A stretch of 64,000 nt of DNA from Roseimaritima ulvae (GTDB lineage: Bacteria > Planctomycetota > Planctomycetia > Pirellulales > Pirellulaceae): assembly GCF_008065135.1 (NCBI RefSeq), contig NZ_CP042914.1:5871404-5935403 (forward strand). Reading direction: 5' to 3'. Numbering within the stretch: position 1 is the stretch's first letter; every line of letters starts with the position of its first letter. This document shows positions 52,001-60,508 of this stretch, one piece after another. A model generated the notes under the pieces. It was not told the DNA's origin, made no database searches, and worked only from the letters and a program-made list of their open reading frames with translations. The position numbers and the translations under genes are program-made.

Positions 52001-54096
52001 CTTCGGCGGATGGTTTTACCGAATTCCAGTTTACGGTCACGCTGACTGATGCCGTCGAAGATACCGATGGATTTGAAGTCCCCGTTAACATCAACGATGG
52101 CACGGCCACCGTGGCCGACGGTGATTATGAGGACAACGACGTGCTGCTGCAGTTTGCCGGCACGGCGGGAGAAACCCAAACGGTCACGGTCCGCGTTCGC
52201 CAGGACAGCGTGCTGGAAATCGACGAAACGTTTGAAGTCGCTCTGGAGCAAATCGTTGGTTTGGCTTCGGGAGAAACCGTCTTGATCCCTACCAGCCAGT
52301 TATTCGCCACAATTCTTGACGACGACTCGGCCACGCTGACGCTTGCCGCGATCTCAGGGAGCGGCAACGAAGGCGACGCGGGCACCACCGCCTACAGCTT
52401 TGACACCACGCTGTCGGCGGCCGTGCAGGGCGGATTTTCGATCGCTTACACCACCAATGACCAAACAGCGACGGTGGCCGATGGCGACTATGTCGACAGC
52501 GACGGACAGTTGAATTTCGCGGGTACGGCTGGCGAAACACAGACGATCACCGTGAACGTCAACGGCGATAACAAACTGGAATTGGACGAAACCTTCGAGG
52601 TGGCTCTGGGCGCGGTCAGTGGGCTGGACGCCGCGGCGCTGCAACGATTGACGATCCAAACTTCTTCTGCGACGGGCAGCATTGTCAACGACGATGCCGC
52701 CGCGCTGTCGATTGTCGGTCCCGGGACGATCAACGAGGGCACGGGGCAGGGCACAACCGCCTTTGAATTTGCCGTCACGCTCGATAACGCGGTCGCCTCG
52801 GGATTTGAACTGGCTTATCAAACCAACGACGGCACCGCCTCGGTGGCCGACGGCGACTTTGTCGACAACGACGGCGTCTTAACTTTTGCAGGCACGACCG
52901 GCGAAACTCAAATCATTCGCGTATTGGTCAATCAAGACGCGGCGGTCGAAGCGGACGAAACGTTTCAAGTCATCCTCGGCCAGATTTCCGGGCTCGATGC
53001 CGCCCTGGCCGATTTGATTTCGGTTGATGCTTCACCTGTTACGGCGACCATCGTCAACGACGACTCGGCGACGATCGGGTTTGTGTCCACGAGCAGCGAC
53101 GTGTTGGAAGCCGATGGCAGTCACGCCGTCGCGGTCCGGCTGAACGTCAGCGGCGGCGGCACGCTGACCGAAGCCGTCACGGTGAACGTGGTCGCTCAAG
53201 CGTCTGGCACGGCTTCGTCGAGTGATTTCGTGTTGCAGACGACGGTCATTACGTTCCCCGCCGGCAGCGTCGATGGGGCGGTTCAAAACGTATCGCTGAC
53301 GCTGGTCGAAGACGGGCTGGTGGAAGATATCGAAACCGTTGTCCTGGGGTTGGAATTGACCTCCAGCAACCTCCCCGCCGTATCCCTAGGCAGCACCGCG
53401 CACACCGTGTCGATCATCGACGATGCCATGGATGCCACGCTGTCGGGACGCGTCTGGGTCGACGCCGATAACGACGGGGCCATGGACCTGGGCGAATTGA
53501 CCATCCCCTCGGTACCGATCCGGCTGACCGGCACCACGCTGGGCGGCGACACCATCGACCTGCAGACGACCACCGACAGCAACGGTTTTTATCGGTTCAC
53601 CGATTTACCGGCCGGCACCTATGCGTTGACGCAGACGCAGCCCGCCGGATTCATGGATGGTCAAGACGTGTTGGGTACCGTGGCGGGCGTTGCCAGCGGC
53701 AGCGTCGCAGCCGATGCGTTCACGGACATCATCATCCGACCATCGCAAGACGGCAGCGGGTATCTGTTTGGCGAACGAGGACTCGAAGCCACGCAGGCCA
53801 GTCGCTACCGCATCCTCTCGCGGCCGCGAAACGACAGTCTGTTGGGCAACGCGGTAACGGCGGACATGATGATACAGTCCACGACCTCCTCCGCACAAGC
53901 TTTCGCGACGACCGAGTCAGCTCAAGGAGAAGCTCCGGCCGCCAGTTCCGCGATCGCCGACGAACTGGCGACGGCCATGGCCTACTCGCCACAGCTGGCG
54001 GCCGCTCCGACCGATAGTAACATGATCAACCAGAACGACTTCACGGCGCGGGACTCAGTGTTTGGAGAAGGCGACGATTTGTGGGACATACGTTAG
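46081..54096 (+). CDS. Giant LEPR-XLL Calx-beta repeat protein
   Basis: 2671 residues. The signature GEQLEARNLLA is near residue 45. A cohesin-like domain (about 60-205) comes first. Then: one Calx-beta (210-325); eight units of about 110 residues ('SPTSGL-x-(T/S)SE-x-G...F-V-L-x-SQPT-DVTI-L-S-x-EGT', about 325-1226); ten Calx-beta domains (about 1227-2450; 'EG...F-F-VTLS-AVQDGF-x-YxTxDGTA-DxDY'); and one SdrD_B (about 2450-2560) with a Thr/Ala-rich tail. Calx-beta folds bind calcium and often form long adhesive rods. ATG at 46081 or 46090 could start it; AAGG precedes both. It is likely a surface filament. Confidence 0.85.
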   Translation: MLPMWNLRPIQQYLRPASERARRRNVKRQALSRRLLAGEQLEARNLLACGAVVCVNVEFVDPAAPAVVLTELQPSQDYVARVSIQDDRGASAAGIFQAYFDVTYDPSLITIDGTDVDHGPQYDLRALGDASTAGIIDAAGGTSRGFPDPRDGSFLLFSFPFETDATGTLTLSMTPDNDVLNKVEFYPPDGTANDIGYVGNSIEISEPLTPEVSIATTTAGSEVGPTNGVFTVSQALTTTVATVVSYSVGGTATAGSDFTALSGSVTIPANATTATITVPILNDDIVDPGETITVTLTGITSGAAEASISPTQNTASLTIADNDTAGISISPTSGLVTSEAGGTDTFQISLTSQPTADVTIGLSSSNSSEGTPSVASLLFTSANWNIPQTVTIGGINDSVDDGDVPYSIVTAPATSDDNQYNGLNANDVAVTNTDDDTAGITVSPTSGLTTSEDGDTQTFTVRLNSQPSDDVTIGLSSSAPDEGTLSASSLTFNPGNWNIAQTVTVTGVDDSVDDGDQSYQILTTAASSTDLLYNGLDALDVSLTNTDDDAFGFFVEPGTALTTSEDGGFNSFTVRLRSQPTGDVTIGMSVSDATEGSLSASSLVFTPANWQTPQAVQVTGVEDDVADGAIAYSVQFAAAVSSDVLYGGAKPADIPVTNADNDEVGIFVDPTSGLVSSEEGPGGANFSVVLRSAPTAEVTIGLASSDTTEGTVSSDSVSFDASNWDIPQIVTITGVEDDLVDGDVSYAILTENSVSVDPLYNNLVVADVTVTNTDNDVAGVSVSPTSGLVSSEAGGTTSFDVRLTAQPTADVTINLTSSDTGEGTLSTPSVTFTPGNWNVSQTVIITGVDDDSADGDADYTIFTSTTSSSDSDFDGLVVADVSVTNTDDDVAAVIVDPVDGLQTTESGATDSFSVRLSSRPTAEVTIGISSDDTSEGTVDKTSLIFTPDNWDTPQTVTVSGVDDFVDDDDEAFSILTTTAASEDADYNGLNVADVSATNQNDDTAGVTVQPTDGLQTSEFGGFDSFTVVLNSEPTETVTIDLSSSDTGEGTVDKNSVVFNASNWNVPQTVTVTGVDDLVDDDDVVYSVITSPATSADNKYSGLNPADVLVTNADDDVPGFAIVPTAGLVTSETGAVASFDIVLTSQPEDEVTVNLASSNTGEGSISVPSVTFAPGNWDTPQTVTVTGVDDDVVDGSVDFVIETSPAISTDDVFAGINPPDVGVRNQDDDTTTLSILNASVAEGNGSGTVLLTFDVMLSNAITEGFTVDFATADGTADSADYVAQSGTLTFIGTAGETQTVTVTVNQDAIVEADETFSLTLSNVAGIPASLAQQIQLPSTPAVGTILNDDAATITLVGPDPTLEGTADADTPLSFSVQLSAAVQDGFSLAYSTDDGTALLSDDDYTDNDGQLTFVGTAGETQTITVAVRADDRVEPDETLLVSLGALSGLPTSVADAITLPSDPVTATIQNDDFPRLLFSDVTVSAVEGSDETTTEFRYQVTLTDAVQDADGFDVPFSTADGTATVVGGDYQSNSGVLHFDGNAGEVHTISVFVTADTTVETDETFSLTLGELQGLAASETVVVPVNSLQSTIEDDDTANLVLTTVAQSQTEASRFDFSVTLSAAVQDGFSIDFASSDDSATAADGDYSPDSGTLNFVGTAGENQTFSIQSSQDNKVERDELFAVALQSLSGLPAAMADSISISDPLSLTLQNDDEATISIASPAAVSEGDSGTTELVFEVALSAPVDGGFSLPFQTVDGTAASGSDYSGQSDALTFSGLSSETQTIRVLINGDAVVEADETFDVALGQLTGLLAGLEGDVVVQTGTATGTIENDDTATLSITGPGSINEGTGDTATEFEFTVTLSAAIQDGLSVAYNTQDGTATAADDDFLSLSGVLDFQGSVGESQTVTVNVTADDRVEPVETFSLVLGAISGLPPSAADAVTIANDTATATIVNDDFPRLLLSDVTASNTEGTSADGFTEFQFTVTLTDAVEDTDGFEVPVNINDGTATVADGDYEDNDVLLQFAGTAGETQTVTVRVRQDSVLEIDETFEVALEQIVGLASGETVLIPTSQLFATILDDDSATLTLAAISGSGNEGDAGTTAYSFDTTLSAAVQGGFSIAYTTNDQTATVADGDYVDSDGQLNFAGTAGETQTITVNVNGDNKLELDETFEVALGAVSGLDAAALQRLTIQTSSATGSIVNDDAAALSIVGPGTINEGTGQGTTAFEFAVTLDNAVASGFELAYQTNDGTASVADGDFVDNDGVLTFAGTTGETQIIRVLVNQDAAVEADETFQVILGQISGLDAALADLISVDASPVTATIVNDDSATIGFVSTSSDVLEADGSHAVAVRLNVSGGGTLTEAVTVNVVAQASGTASSSDFVLQTTVITFPAGSVDGAVQNVSLTLVEDGLVEDIETVVLGLELTSSNLPAVSLGSTAHTVSIIDDAMDATLSGRVWVDADNDGAMDLGELTIPSVPIRLTGTTLGGDTIDLQTTTDSNGFYRFTDLPAGTYALTQTQPAGFMDGQDVLGTVAGVASGSVAADAFTDIIIRPSQDGSGYLFGERGLEATQASRYRILSRPRNDSLLGNAVTADMMIQSTTSSAQAFATTESAQGEAPAASSAIADELATAMAYSPQLAAAPTDSNMINQNDFTARDSVFGEGDDLWDIR

Positions 54097-54216
54097 CGTG
54101 AAAAGCTGCCGGGCGTAGGCACTGGAGTCCAGGCTTTAGCCGCAATGTGCGCATCCTGGATGTGCAGTTTGAAAGCGAAGAAAGCCCCCTGTCCCCAAGC
54201 CAGCTCCTTGTGCGCT

Positions 54217-55852
54217 GAGGCTCCTCCGGCTCGTTTAACCCGTAGCCGTAGGCGCCGGCGCGGGGGATTCGTTCACCACTTGTCGCACCTGAGCTAGTGG
54301 CTGCGATTACTGCATCCCGGCAGACAACGCCGGCGCCTGCGGAGCCTGTTACGTCTGAAGGTGTGGGCAGAACGCGGAGCGAGGAACCTCCGGCTCGTTT
54401 AACCCGTAGCCGTAGGCGCCGGCGCGGGCCGCCGCCGGGGATTCGTCCACCACTTGTTGCACCTGAGCTAGTGGCTGCGATTACTGCATCCCGGCGGACA
54501 ACGCCGGCGCCGGCGGAGCCTGTTACGTCTGAAGGTGTGGGCAGAACGATTTGAGGCTCCTCCGGCTACGGGTTAAACGACTGCGCCGGCGAACCCCGCA
54601 TGCGCCGGCGCGGGCGGCCGTGGGGAATTCGTCCACCACTTGTTGCACCTGAGCTGATGGCTGCGATTACTACGTCACGGCGGACAACGCCGGCGCCTGC
54701 GGAGCCTGTCAGATTTGGAGGTGTGGGGGGAACGCGTTGAGGAACCTCCGGCTCGTTTAACCCGTAGTCGTAGGCGCCGGCGCGGGCCGCCGCCGGGGAT
54801 TCGTTCACCACTTGTCGCACCTGAGCTAGTGGCTGCGATTACGACATCCCGGCGGACAACGCCGGCGCCGGCGGAGCCTGTTACGTCTGAAGGTGTGGGC
54901 AGAACGCCTTGAGGCTCCTCCGGCTACGGGTTAAACGACCGCGCCGGCGAACCCCGCAGGCGCCGGCGCTGACGGTCGTGGAGGATTCGTCCACCACTTG
55001 TTGCACCTGAGCTGATGGCTGCGATTACTACGTCACGGCGGACATCGCCTGCGCCTGCGGAGCCTGTCAGACTTGGAGGTGTGGGCAGAACGCGGAGCGA
55101 GGAACCTCCGGCTCGTTTAACCCGTAGCCGTAGGCGCCGGCGCGGGCCGCCGCCGGGGATTCGTTCACCACTTGTTGCACCTGCGCTAGTGGCTGCGATT
55201 ACTGCATCCCGGCGGACAACGCCGGCGCCGGCGGAGCCTGTTACGTCTGAAGGTGTGGGCAGAACGCCTTGAGGCTCCTCCGGCTACGGGTTAAACGACT
55301 GCGCCGGCGAACCCCGCAGGCGCCGGCGCTGACGGTCGTGGGGGATTCGTCCACCACTTGTTGCACCTGAGCTGATGGCTGCGATTACTACGTCACGGCG
55401 GACAACGCCTGCGCCTGCGGAGCCTGTCAGATTTGGAGGTGTGGGGGGAACGCGTTGAGGAACCTCCGGCTCGTTTAACCCGTAGCCGTAGGCGCCGGCG
55501 CGGGCCGCCGCCGGGGATTCGTTCACCACTTGTCGCACCTGAGCTAGTGGCTGCGATTACTGCATCCCGGCGGACAACGCCGGCGCCTGCGGAGCCTGTT
55601 ACGTCTGAAGGTGTGGGCAGAACGGTTTGAGGCTCCTCCGGCTACGGGTTAAACGACTGCGCCGGCGAACCCCGCAGGCGCCGGCGCTGACGGTCGTGGG
55701 GGATTCGTCCACCACTTGTTGCACCTGAGCTGATGGCTGCGATTACTACGTCACGGCGGACAACGCCTGCGCCTGCGGAGCCTGTCAGATTTGGAGGTGT
55801 GGGCAGAATGATTTGAGGCTCCTCCGGCTGCGGGTTAAACGACTGCGCGGCG
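54217..55852. repeat. Higher-order tandem array of alternating inverted units (A-B, 358-360 bp)
   Basis: Units start at 54217 (A), 54381 (A), 54553 (B), 54739 (A), 54911 (B), 55099 (A), 55271 (B), 55457 (A), 55629 (B) and a partial B at 55815. A carries TCGTTTAACCCGTAGCCG and B its exact reverse complement. The rest (CACCACTTGTTGCACCTGAG, GCTGCGATTACT) keeps one orientation. The A-B pair repeats at 358, 360 and 358 bases. ORFs on both strands here are repeat translations. Confidence 0.88.
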
Positions 55853-55864
55853 ATGAGGTCGCCT

Positions 55865-58800
55865 CTACCAGCGAAGTACTTGCCCGTTTTCTTCTAGTGT
55901 TGTCTGCAAGCTTTCCATCGAAACCGCTCGTGGCGGGACATCTTCTTTGATCGCCAGGTTCGCCGCGGTTCCGGCGGCTTGCCCCAGCGCCATCCACGTG
56001 GGTTCCATGCGGATGCTGGAAAACGCCACGTGCGTGGTGCTGGCCGCTACGGGAACGATGAGGGCGTCGACCTGCTTGGGAATCATCACGCGGTAGGGGA
56101 TTTCATAGGGGCGGGTAATGTGATCCAACATCCCCAAATACCCTTCCAACACGATCGTGTCACCGCTTTGGCGCTTGCGACAGGGAAAACTGTCGATGGG
56201 AAACTCGCCGATCGCCACGGTGTCGGGGTGATGCGTGATCGCTTGCCCTTTGCCGGTGATGTGATGTTCGGTTAGCGTGATCTCGCCGACCAACCGCCGG
56301 CCTTCACGCACATACAACTGGAAAGGGAAGTGATCTTTGTCGTCGGTGAATTCATCTTTCGGAAAGTGCAATTCGTTGGCCAGCCGCCGATGTTCCGCGG
56401 GGACCTGCGGATCGTTCTGCAGAAACCAGATCAGCCCCAACGTCAGATTGCGAATACGCCCGCGGATAGCTTCACGAGTGGCTTCGTCGCCTTCGATGTA
56501 GCCGCGATTCTCTTCGGTGAAGGGAAACCCCAGCGGGCGGGGATTCATGTTGACGTCCGTTTTCTCGTTGGGAATGTCCGTGACCGAAAGCGCCCGCACC
56601 AAGGTGTCGAAATGCAGCGGGTTGTAGCCTCGCCCCGGCTTCAACACTTTGGGCCCCGCCAACCGACCGGCCTTTAGATCGTCGAAGTAGCCCAAATAAA
56701 CCGAACGATCATAGTCCGGCGGCGGTTGCTGTAACCGATGGCTGTTCTTGGGATCTTTGGTCAGACACAGTCGCCAGGTAAAAGCGGGCAGGTCCTGGCT
56801 GGCCTGGCCCGTCGTGCCCGGCAGAAATTTTTTGTTCTGGTAGTCGAAATAGACCACACCGGCATGCGGTTCGTCGAACTCATCACGCGACTCGCGACCC
56901 AGTCGGTACTCGGCGCCCGCGGCCGCATACAAGTCGCCTTCGTAAGTGGCATCGATAAAAACTTTTCCGCTCAGCCGCCGCGTCGCCGCTTCACCGTTCC
57001 GCGCGATCGTGATCGACTGCAGTGTATCGGCAGAACGGTGAGCTTCGCTCAGACGCCAGCCTTTGAGCACCGTGATGCGGTCTTTTTCGGCGGCCAACAT
57101 CGACTCAAACACCGCTTCGGAAACCGAGGGTTCGGCGTAATACCCATCGCGACAGAGCTTGACATTTTCGTGCTCCGGCCCGTAGGTATCGACGTAGTGC
57201 TCAACCTGGGCGTTGACAAATTCTTTAAAAATTCCGCCGATCATGTCGCGGTTTTCGATATCGCTTTTCCCGAGCCCGCTGGTGGTCATCCCACCGACAT
57301 GCCGATTGGGTTCCACGACGATCACGCGACTGCCCAGCCGCGCCGCCGCAATCGCCGCAGCCAGCCCGCCGGGTGTGCCGCCATAAACGATCACATCCGC
57401 ATCGTGGGTTTTGCCGGCGATGACCTTTGCCTGGGTCAACGCGTCGCGGGTCGCGGCGACACGTACATTTTTGAAACCGGCCGTGTCGGAATCATTGTGT
57501 ACCACAACGCGAGCCAGATCGGCATCGCTGCGACCCGCCTTGTTCACCAACGTCCATTCTTCGGGCTCCGTGGGAATCGTATCCGGTGAACCCAATTGCA
57601 CGAACAACTCATCCTCTTGCTCGCGATGGCTGTGCACGCGGACCAGCAGACTATGCCGACTGCCGGGTTCCAAGGTCGGGCCGCTGACTTGTACTTTGTA
57701 AAGCCGTCCGGTCAGGCGTCCCGATTTGTCGACCCCGATCACCACACGCTCGTGCCCGCCCGCGGTGGCCAAGGAAAACTCGGCCGCCGTGCCACGGTTG
57801 GGAGTTATCAGATCCGCGGCCGCGTACAACGTGCTGCCTTCCTCCCCCAGATCCATCCAACACGGCAGTTTGGGTGACTCCGGCGGCTGTTGCGGCTGGC
57901 GGCGGACCGGCGGAAGGTGCTCGTCCAGTTCTACCGAATCGGGCATCAGCAGAACTTCCAAATCGTCCAACGACACCTTCATCACTTCCATCGTCTGCTT
58001 GGCGCCGGAGAAGGCCACCAACAGATGTCCGTCGTGTTCGATGATGTGGGGATAGTCGATATGTCGTCCACCGATTAACCAGAACAGTTTGGTAAACACC
58101 AAGCCGTCTTGGCTGATCGCCAGAGTGAGCGGATTCCGCTGCCGGGGATTGGAGTTGGAGACCATCACGTAGTAGCCGCGACTGGTGCGATGCACGAAAA
58201 ACTTGCTGGTCGCGTCAGGAAAATTCGTGCGTTCAATCTTGCTCCAAGTCTGGCCGTTGTCGTGGGAAAAGGTGCGGAGCAGAAACTTGGAGCCGCCGTT
58301 GTCACGAATCAGACCGACCAGTGTCTTGCCGTCGGGAAGGACGTACCAATACGGTTCCTCGGGACGCCCGTTACCGTCGTAGGCGGCCAGCGGATTGATC
58401 CGCCAGTCATCGAAAGCTTTGGTGCCGCCGATCATCACCGAAACCTGTCGGCGGTGATCGCGACGCGTCATCATCCATTCCCCTGACGGAAGTCGTTTGG
58501 GCGGGAAGTTGTTCATCGAATCATCCAACACCGTGCCGTGGGGCAACCACTCGGTGCCGTTCCAGCGAAAGGCTTCCAGGCTCAACCCTGGGCCGGAATA
58601 CCCCGGTGCATTAAAGTGGCTGGCCAAGGCGAGCAGTTCGCCGTCACGTTTCCACAGGCCGCGAGCGATCCAGCCGTAGCCTGGTTTTCGCGGCGGGCCG
58701 GTCAGGTCCGCAGGCTCGCTCCAGTGCAACCCGTCGATACTGGTGGCAAAAGAATTGCGGGTATCGGCGCGGTCATGGCCGGGCACGATATTGCGATGTT

Positions 58801-59128
58801 GATCGGCGGTGGCGCCCAGTCTCGGCACCCCCGGCCCGTCGCTCCACATCGCCCAGTAACGCCCATCGTAATGCTCTAAATAGGCGTGTTGATGAACATG
58901 GGTGCCGGCGCGGTCGCGGACGTCGCTGATGATGGCATGTTCAGCCGGCACGCGGGGAAGTTTTTCGTAGTCGATCTGATGCGGATCCTCCGGCAGCCAG
59001 TCTCCGGCCAACATCGGCTGACTGTCGCTGGCCGGCTTGGCCGGCGCATCGGCAGCCTGCAGCACACCCGGCAGGACCAGAAACAAGATTGGGAACAGGC
59101 GGGTCAGCAAGGCAATCGAAAGCTTCAT
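55865..59128 (-). CDS. Sialidase-like/FAD-dependent oxidoreductase fusion, secreted
   Basis: 1087 residues with a signal peptide (IALLTRLFPILFLVLPGVLQA). Residues about 40-400 form a beta-propeller of the BNR/sialidase type (FATSIDGLHWSEP, SHDNGQTWSKIE, LAISQDGLVFTKLFW). A linking beta domain runs to about 570. From about 573 on is an FAD_oxidored-type domain with the dinucleotide fold DVIVYGGTPGGLAAAIAAARLG and VVEPNRHVGGMTTSGLG, and a C-terminal FAD-contact region (MEPTWMALGQAAGTAANLA). Such FAD enzymes in planctomycetes are often encoded with sugar-degrading enzymes. The substrate is unknown; a polysaccharide-related role is inferred. Confidence 0.82.
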   Translation of the reverse strand: MKLSIALLTRLFPILFLVLPGVLQAADAPAKPASDSQPMLAGDWLPEDPHQIDYEKLPRVPAEHAIISDVRDRAGTHVHQHAYLEHYDGRYWAMWSDGPGVPRLGATADQHRNIVPGHDRADTRNSFATSIDGLHWSEPADLTGPPRKPGYGWIARGLWKRDGELLALASHFNAPGYSGPGLSLEAFRWNGTEWLPHGTVLDDSMNNFPPKRLPSGEWMMTRRDHRRQVSVMIGGTKAFDDWRINPLAAYDGNGRPEEPYWYVLPDGKTLVGLIRDNGGSKFLLRTFSHDNGQTWSKIERTNFPDATSKFFVHRTSRGYYVMVSNSNPRQRNPLTLAISQDGLVFTKLFWLIGGRHIDYPHIIEHDGHLLVAFSGAKQTMEVMKVSLDDLEVLLMPDSVELDEHLPPVRRQPQQPPESPKLPCWMDLGEEGSTLYAAADLITPNRGTAAEFSLATAGGHERVVIGVDKSGRLTGRLYKVQVSGPTLEPGSRHSLLVRVHSHREQEDELFVQLGSPDTIPTEPEEWTLVNKAGRSDADLARVVVHNDSDTAGFKNVRVAATRDALTQAKVIAGKTHDADVIVYGGTPGGLAAAIAAARLGSRVIVVEPNRHVGGMTTSGLGKSDIENRDMIGGIFKEFVNAQVEHYVDTYGPEHENVKLCRDGYYAEPSVSEAVFESMLAAEKDRITVLKGWRLSEAHRSADTLQSITIARNGEAATRRLSGKVFIDATYEGDLYAAAGAEYRLGRESRDEFDEPHAGVVYFDYQNKKFLPGTTGQASQDLPAFTWRLCLTKDPKNSHRLQQPPPDYDRSVYLGYFDDLKAGRLAGPKVLKPGRGYNPLHFDTLVRALSVTDIPNEKTDVNMNPRPLGFPFTEENRGYIEGDEATREAIRGRIRNLTLGLIWFLQNDPQVPAEHRRLANELHFPKDEFTDDKDHFPFQLYVREGRRLVGEITLTEHHITGKGQAITHHPDTVAIGEFPIDSFPCRKRQSGDTIVLEGYLGMLDHITRPYEIPYRVMIPKQVDALIVPVAASTTHVAFSSIRMEPTWMALGQAAGTAANLAIKEDVPPRAVSMESLQTTLEENGQVLRW

Positions 59129-59425
59129 GTGGTTGTCGGTCGTTGGAGAAAGGGCTTGCCTGGGTCAGTTCATCAGCCACATCAGGGCGTCTTCACGAGC
59201 CCTTAGCGATGCTGGTAGGTCGCCAGTTTGCGCCATCCGCGGGCAGACTTCAAATGCGGAGGAGCGGATGGGGCGTCTTGACAGAGGAATGGGGGGAGAG
59301 AGGAATGGGGTGCAGGTATGACAATTCGATTGGGACTGCGGAGCGGGGCGTCGCGCGGTAGATTGGAGGCATAGCATGAACACTCGCCATCACTGCACCT
59401 TTTCCGCGATTTCCCACGCAGCACC

Positions 59426-59926
59426 ATGAGCCAAACCATCAAAACCGGGCGTCAAACGGGCCGCCGAGACTTGCATTTCCACGATGTCGATGATGCCCTG
59501 GCCGATATCGATGCCATTGTGGCGGCCGATGCGGCGGGCACGCTGAAGACTTTGGGCAACTGGACCGCCGGCCAAAATATGGCCCACGTGGCGGCCTGGG
59601 TTGAATACGGCTATGAAGGTTTTCCCATCAAACCACCGCCGTTTTTCATCCGCTGGTTTCTGAAGAAGCAGGTTCCCAAGTATCTCCGCAAAGGATTGCC
59701 CGCCGGGGTCAAAATCCCGGGCGTACCCGGCGGCACCGTGGGCGCCGATGAGATGCCCACCGAAGCGGCTGCCCAGCGTCTGCGGACCGCTCTGCTGCGG
59801 CTGAAAAACGGCGAACTCGCGACATACCCTAGCCCCGCCTTTGGCGATATGAGCCACGAAGATCGTACCCAGTTCAACCTCCGACACGCCGAATTACACC
59901 TGAGTTTTTTAGTCCCCAATTCGTAG
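59426..59926 (+). CDS. DUF1569 family protein (DinB-like)
   Basis: 166 residues. LKTLGNWTAGQNMAHVAAWVEYGYEGFP near residue 40 and RTQFNLRHAELHLSFLVP at the C-terminus are the features of DUF1569. This family has a four-helix DinB-like fold in which His residues can bind a metal. The role is unknown. It stands alone between the FAD fusion gene (divergent) and the tandem array. Confidence 0.8.
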   Translation: MSQTIKTGRQTGRRDLHFHDVDDALADIDAIVAADAAGTLKTLGNWTAGQNMAHVAAWVEYGYEGFPIKPPPFFIRWFLKKQVPKYLRKGLPAGVKIPGVPGGTVGADEMPTEAAAQRLRTALLRLKNGELATYPSPAFGDMSHEDRTQFNLRHAELHLSFLVPNS

Positions 59927-59930
59927 CTAA

Positions 59931-60408
59931 GAATTATAGCGGCAGGGCGCAAGCCCTCCGGTTTTACGGCACCGGACGGCTTGCGCCGTTCCGCTTAGAC
60001 GACAACTGATGAATTATAGCGGTAGGGCGCAAGCCCTCCGGTTTACCGCACCGGACGGCTTGCGCCGTTCCGCTAAGACGACAAATTATGAATTGCAGCG
60101 GCAGGGCGCAAGCCCTCCGGTTTTACCGCACCGGACGGCTTGCGCCGTTCCGCTTAGACGACAACTGATGAATTATAGCGGTAGGGCGCAAGCCCTCCGG
60201 TTTTACGACACCGGACGGCTTGCGCCGTTCCGCTAAGACAACAACTTTTGAATTGTAGCGGTAGGGCGCAAGCCCTCCGGTTTTACCGCACCGGACGGCT
60301 CGCGCCGTTCCGCTAACACGACTACTTATGAATTATAGCGGCAGGGCGCAAGCCCTCCGGTTTTACGGCACCGGACGGCTTGCGCCGTTCCGCTAACACG
60401 ACAAATTA
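59931..60408. repeat. Six-copy tandem array of a 79-80-bp palindrome
   Basis: Copies start at 59931, 60011, 60090, 60170, 60250 and 60330. Each contains GGCGCAAGCCCTCCGGT and, after a short loop, ACCGGACGGCTTGCGCC, with one mismatch in the stem. Minor variants (GGCAGG/GGTAGG, TTAGAC/TAAGAC/TAACAC) alternate in part. Confidence 0.9.
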
Positions 60409-60417
60409 TTTGTGGAC

Positions 60418-60479
60418 GTTCCCTACGCTCGCCAGAGCGTGGGGCCGGCTTTTTCCACCGTCTGGCGACGGTAGCTACG
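60418..60479. repeat. GTAGCTACsTCGCCAGAsCGTGG hairpin
   Basis: A short copy of the family at 18667-18858 and 23996-24127, with TACGCTCGCCAGAGCGTGGG and CACCGTCTGGCGACGGTAGC as arms. It is about 30 bases ahead of the AmmeMemoRadiSam start. Confidence 0.75.
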
Positions 60480-60508
60480 AAATGTTTCTCGTTTCCTGGA
60501 GACGAGCG

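Noticed and set aside
54297-55630. Several similar ORFs of 60-85 residues on both strands
   Set aside because: They are translations of the A/B tandem repeat in several frames, start and stop at the same repeat positions, and have no Shine-Dalgarno.
59931-60408. CRISPR array
   Set aside because: The 79-80-bp units run directly into each other with no unique spacers, and no cas gene is present.
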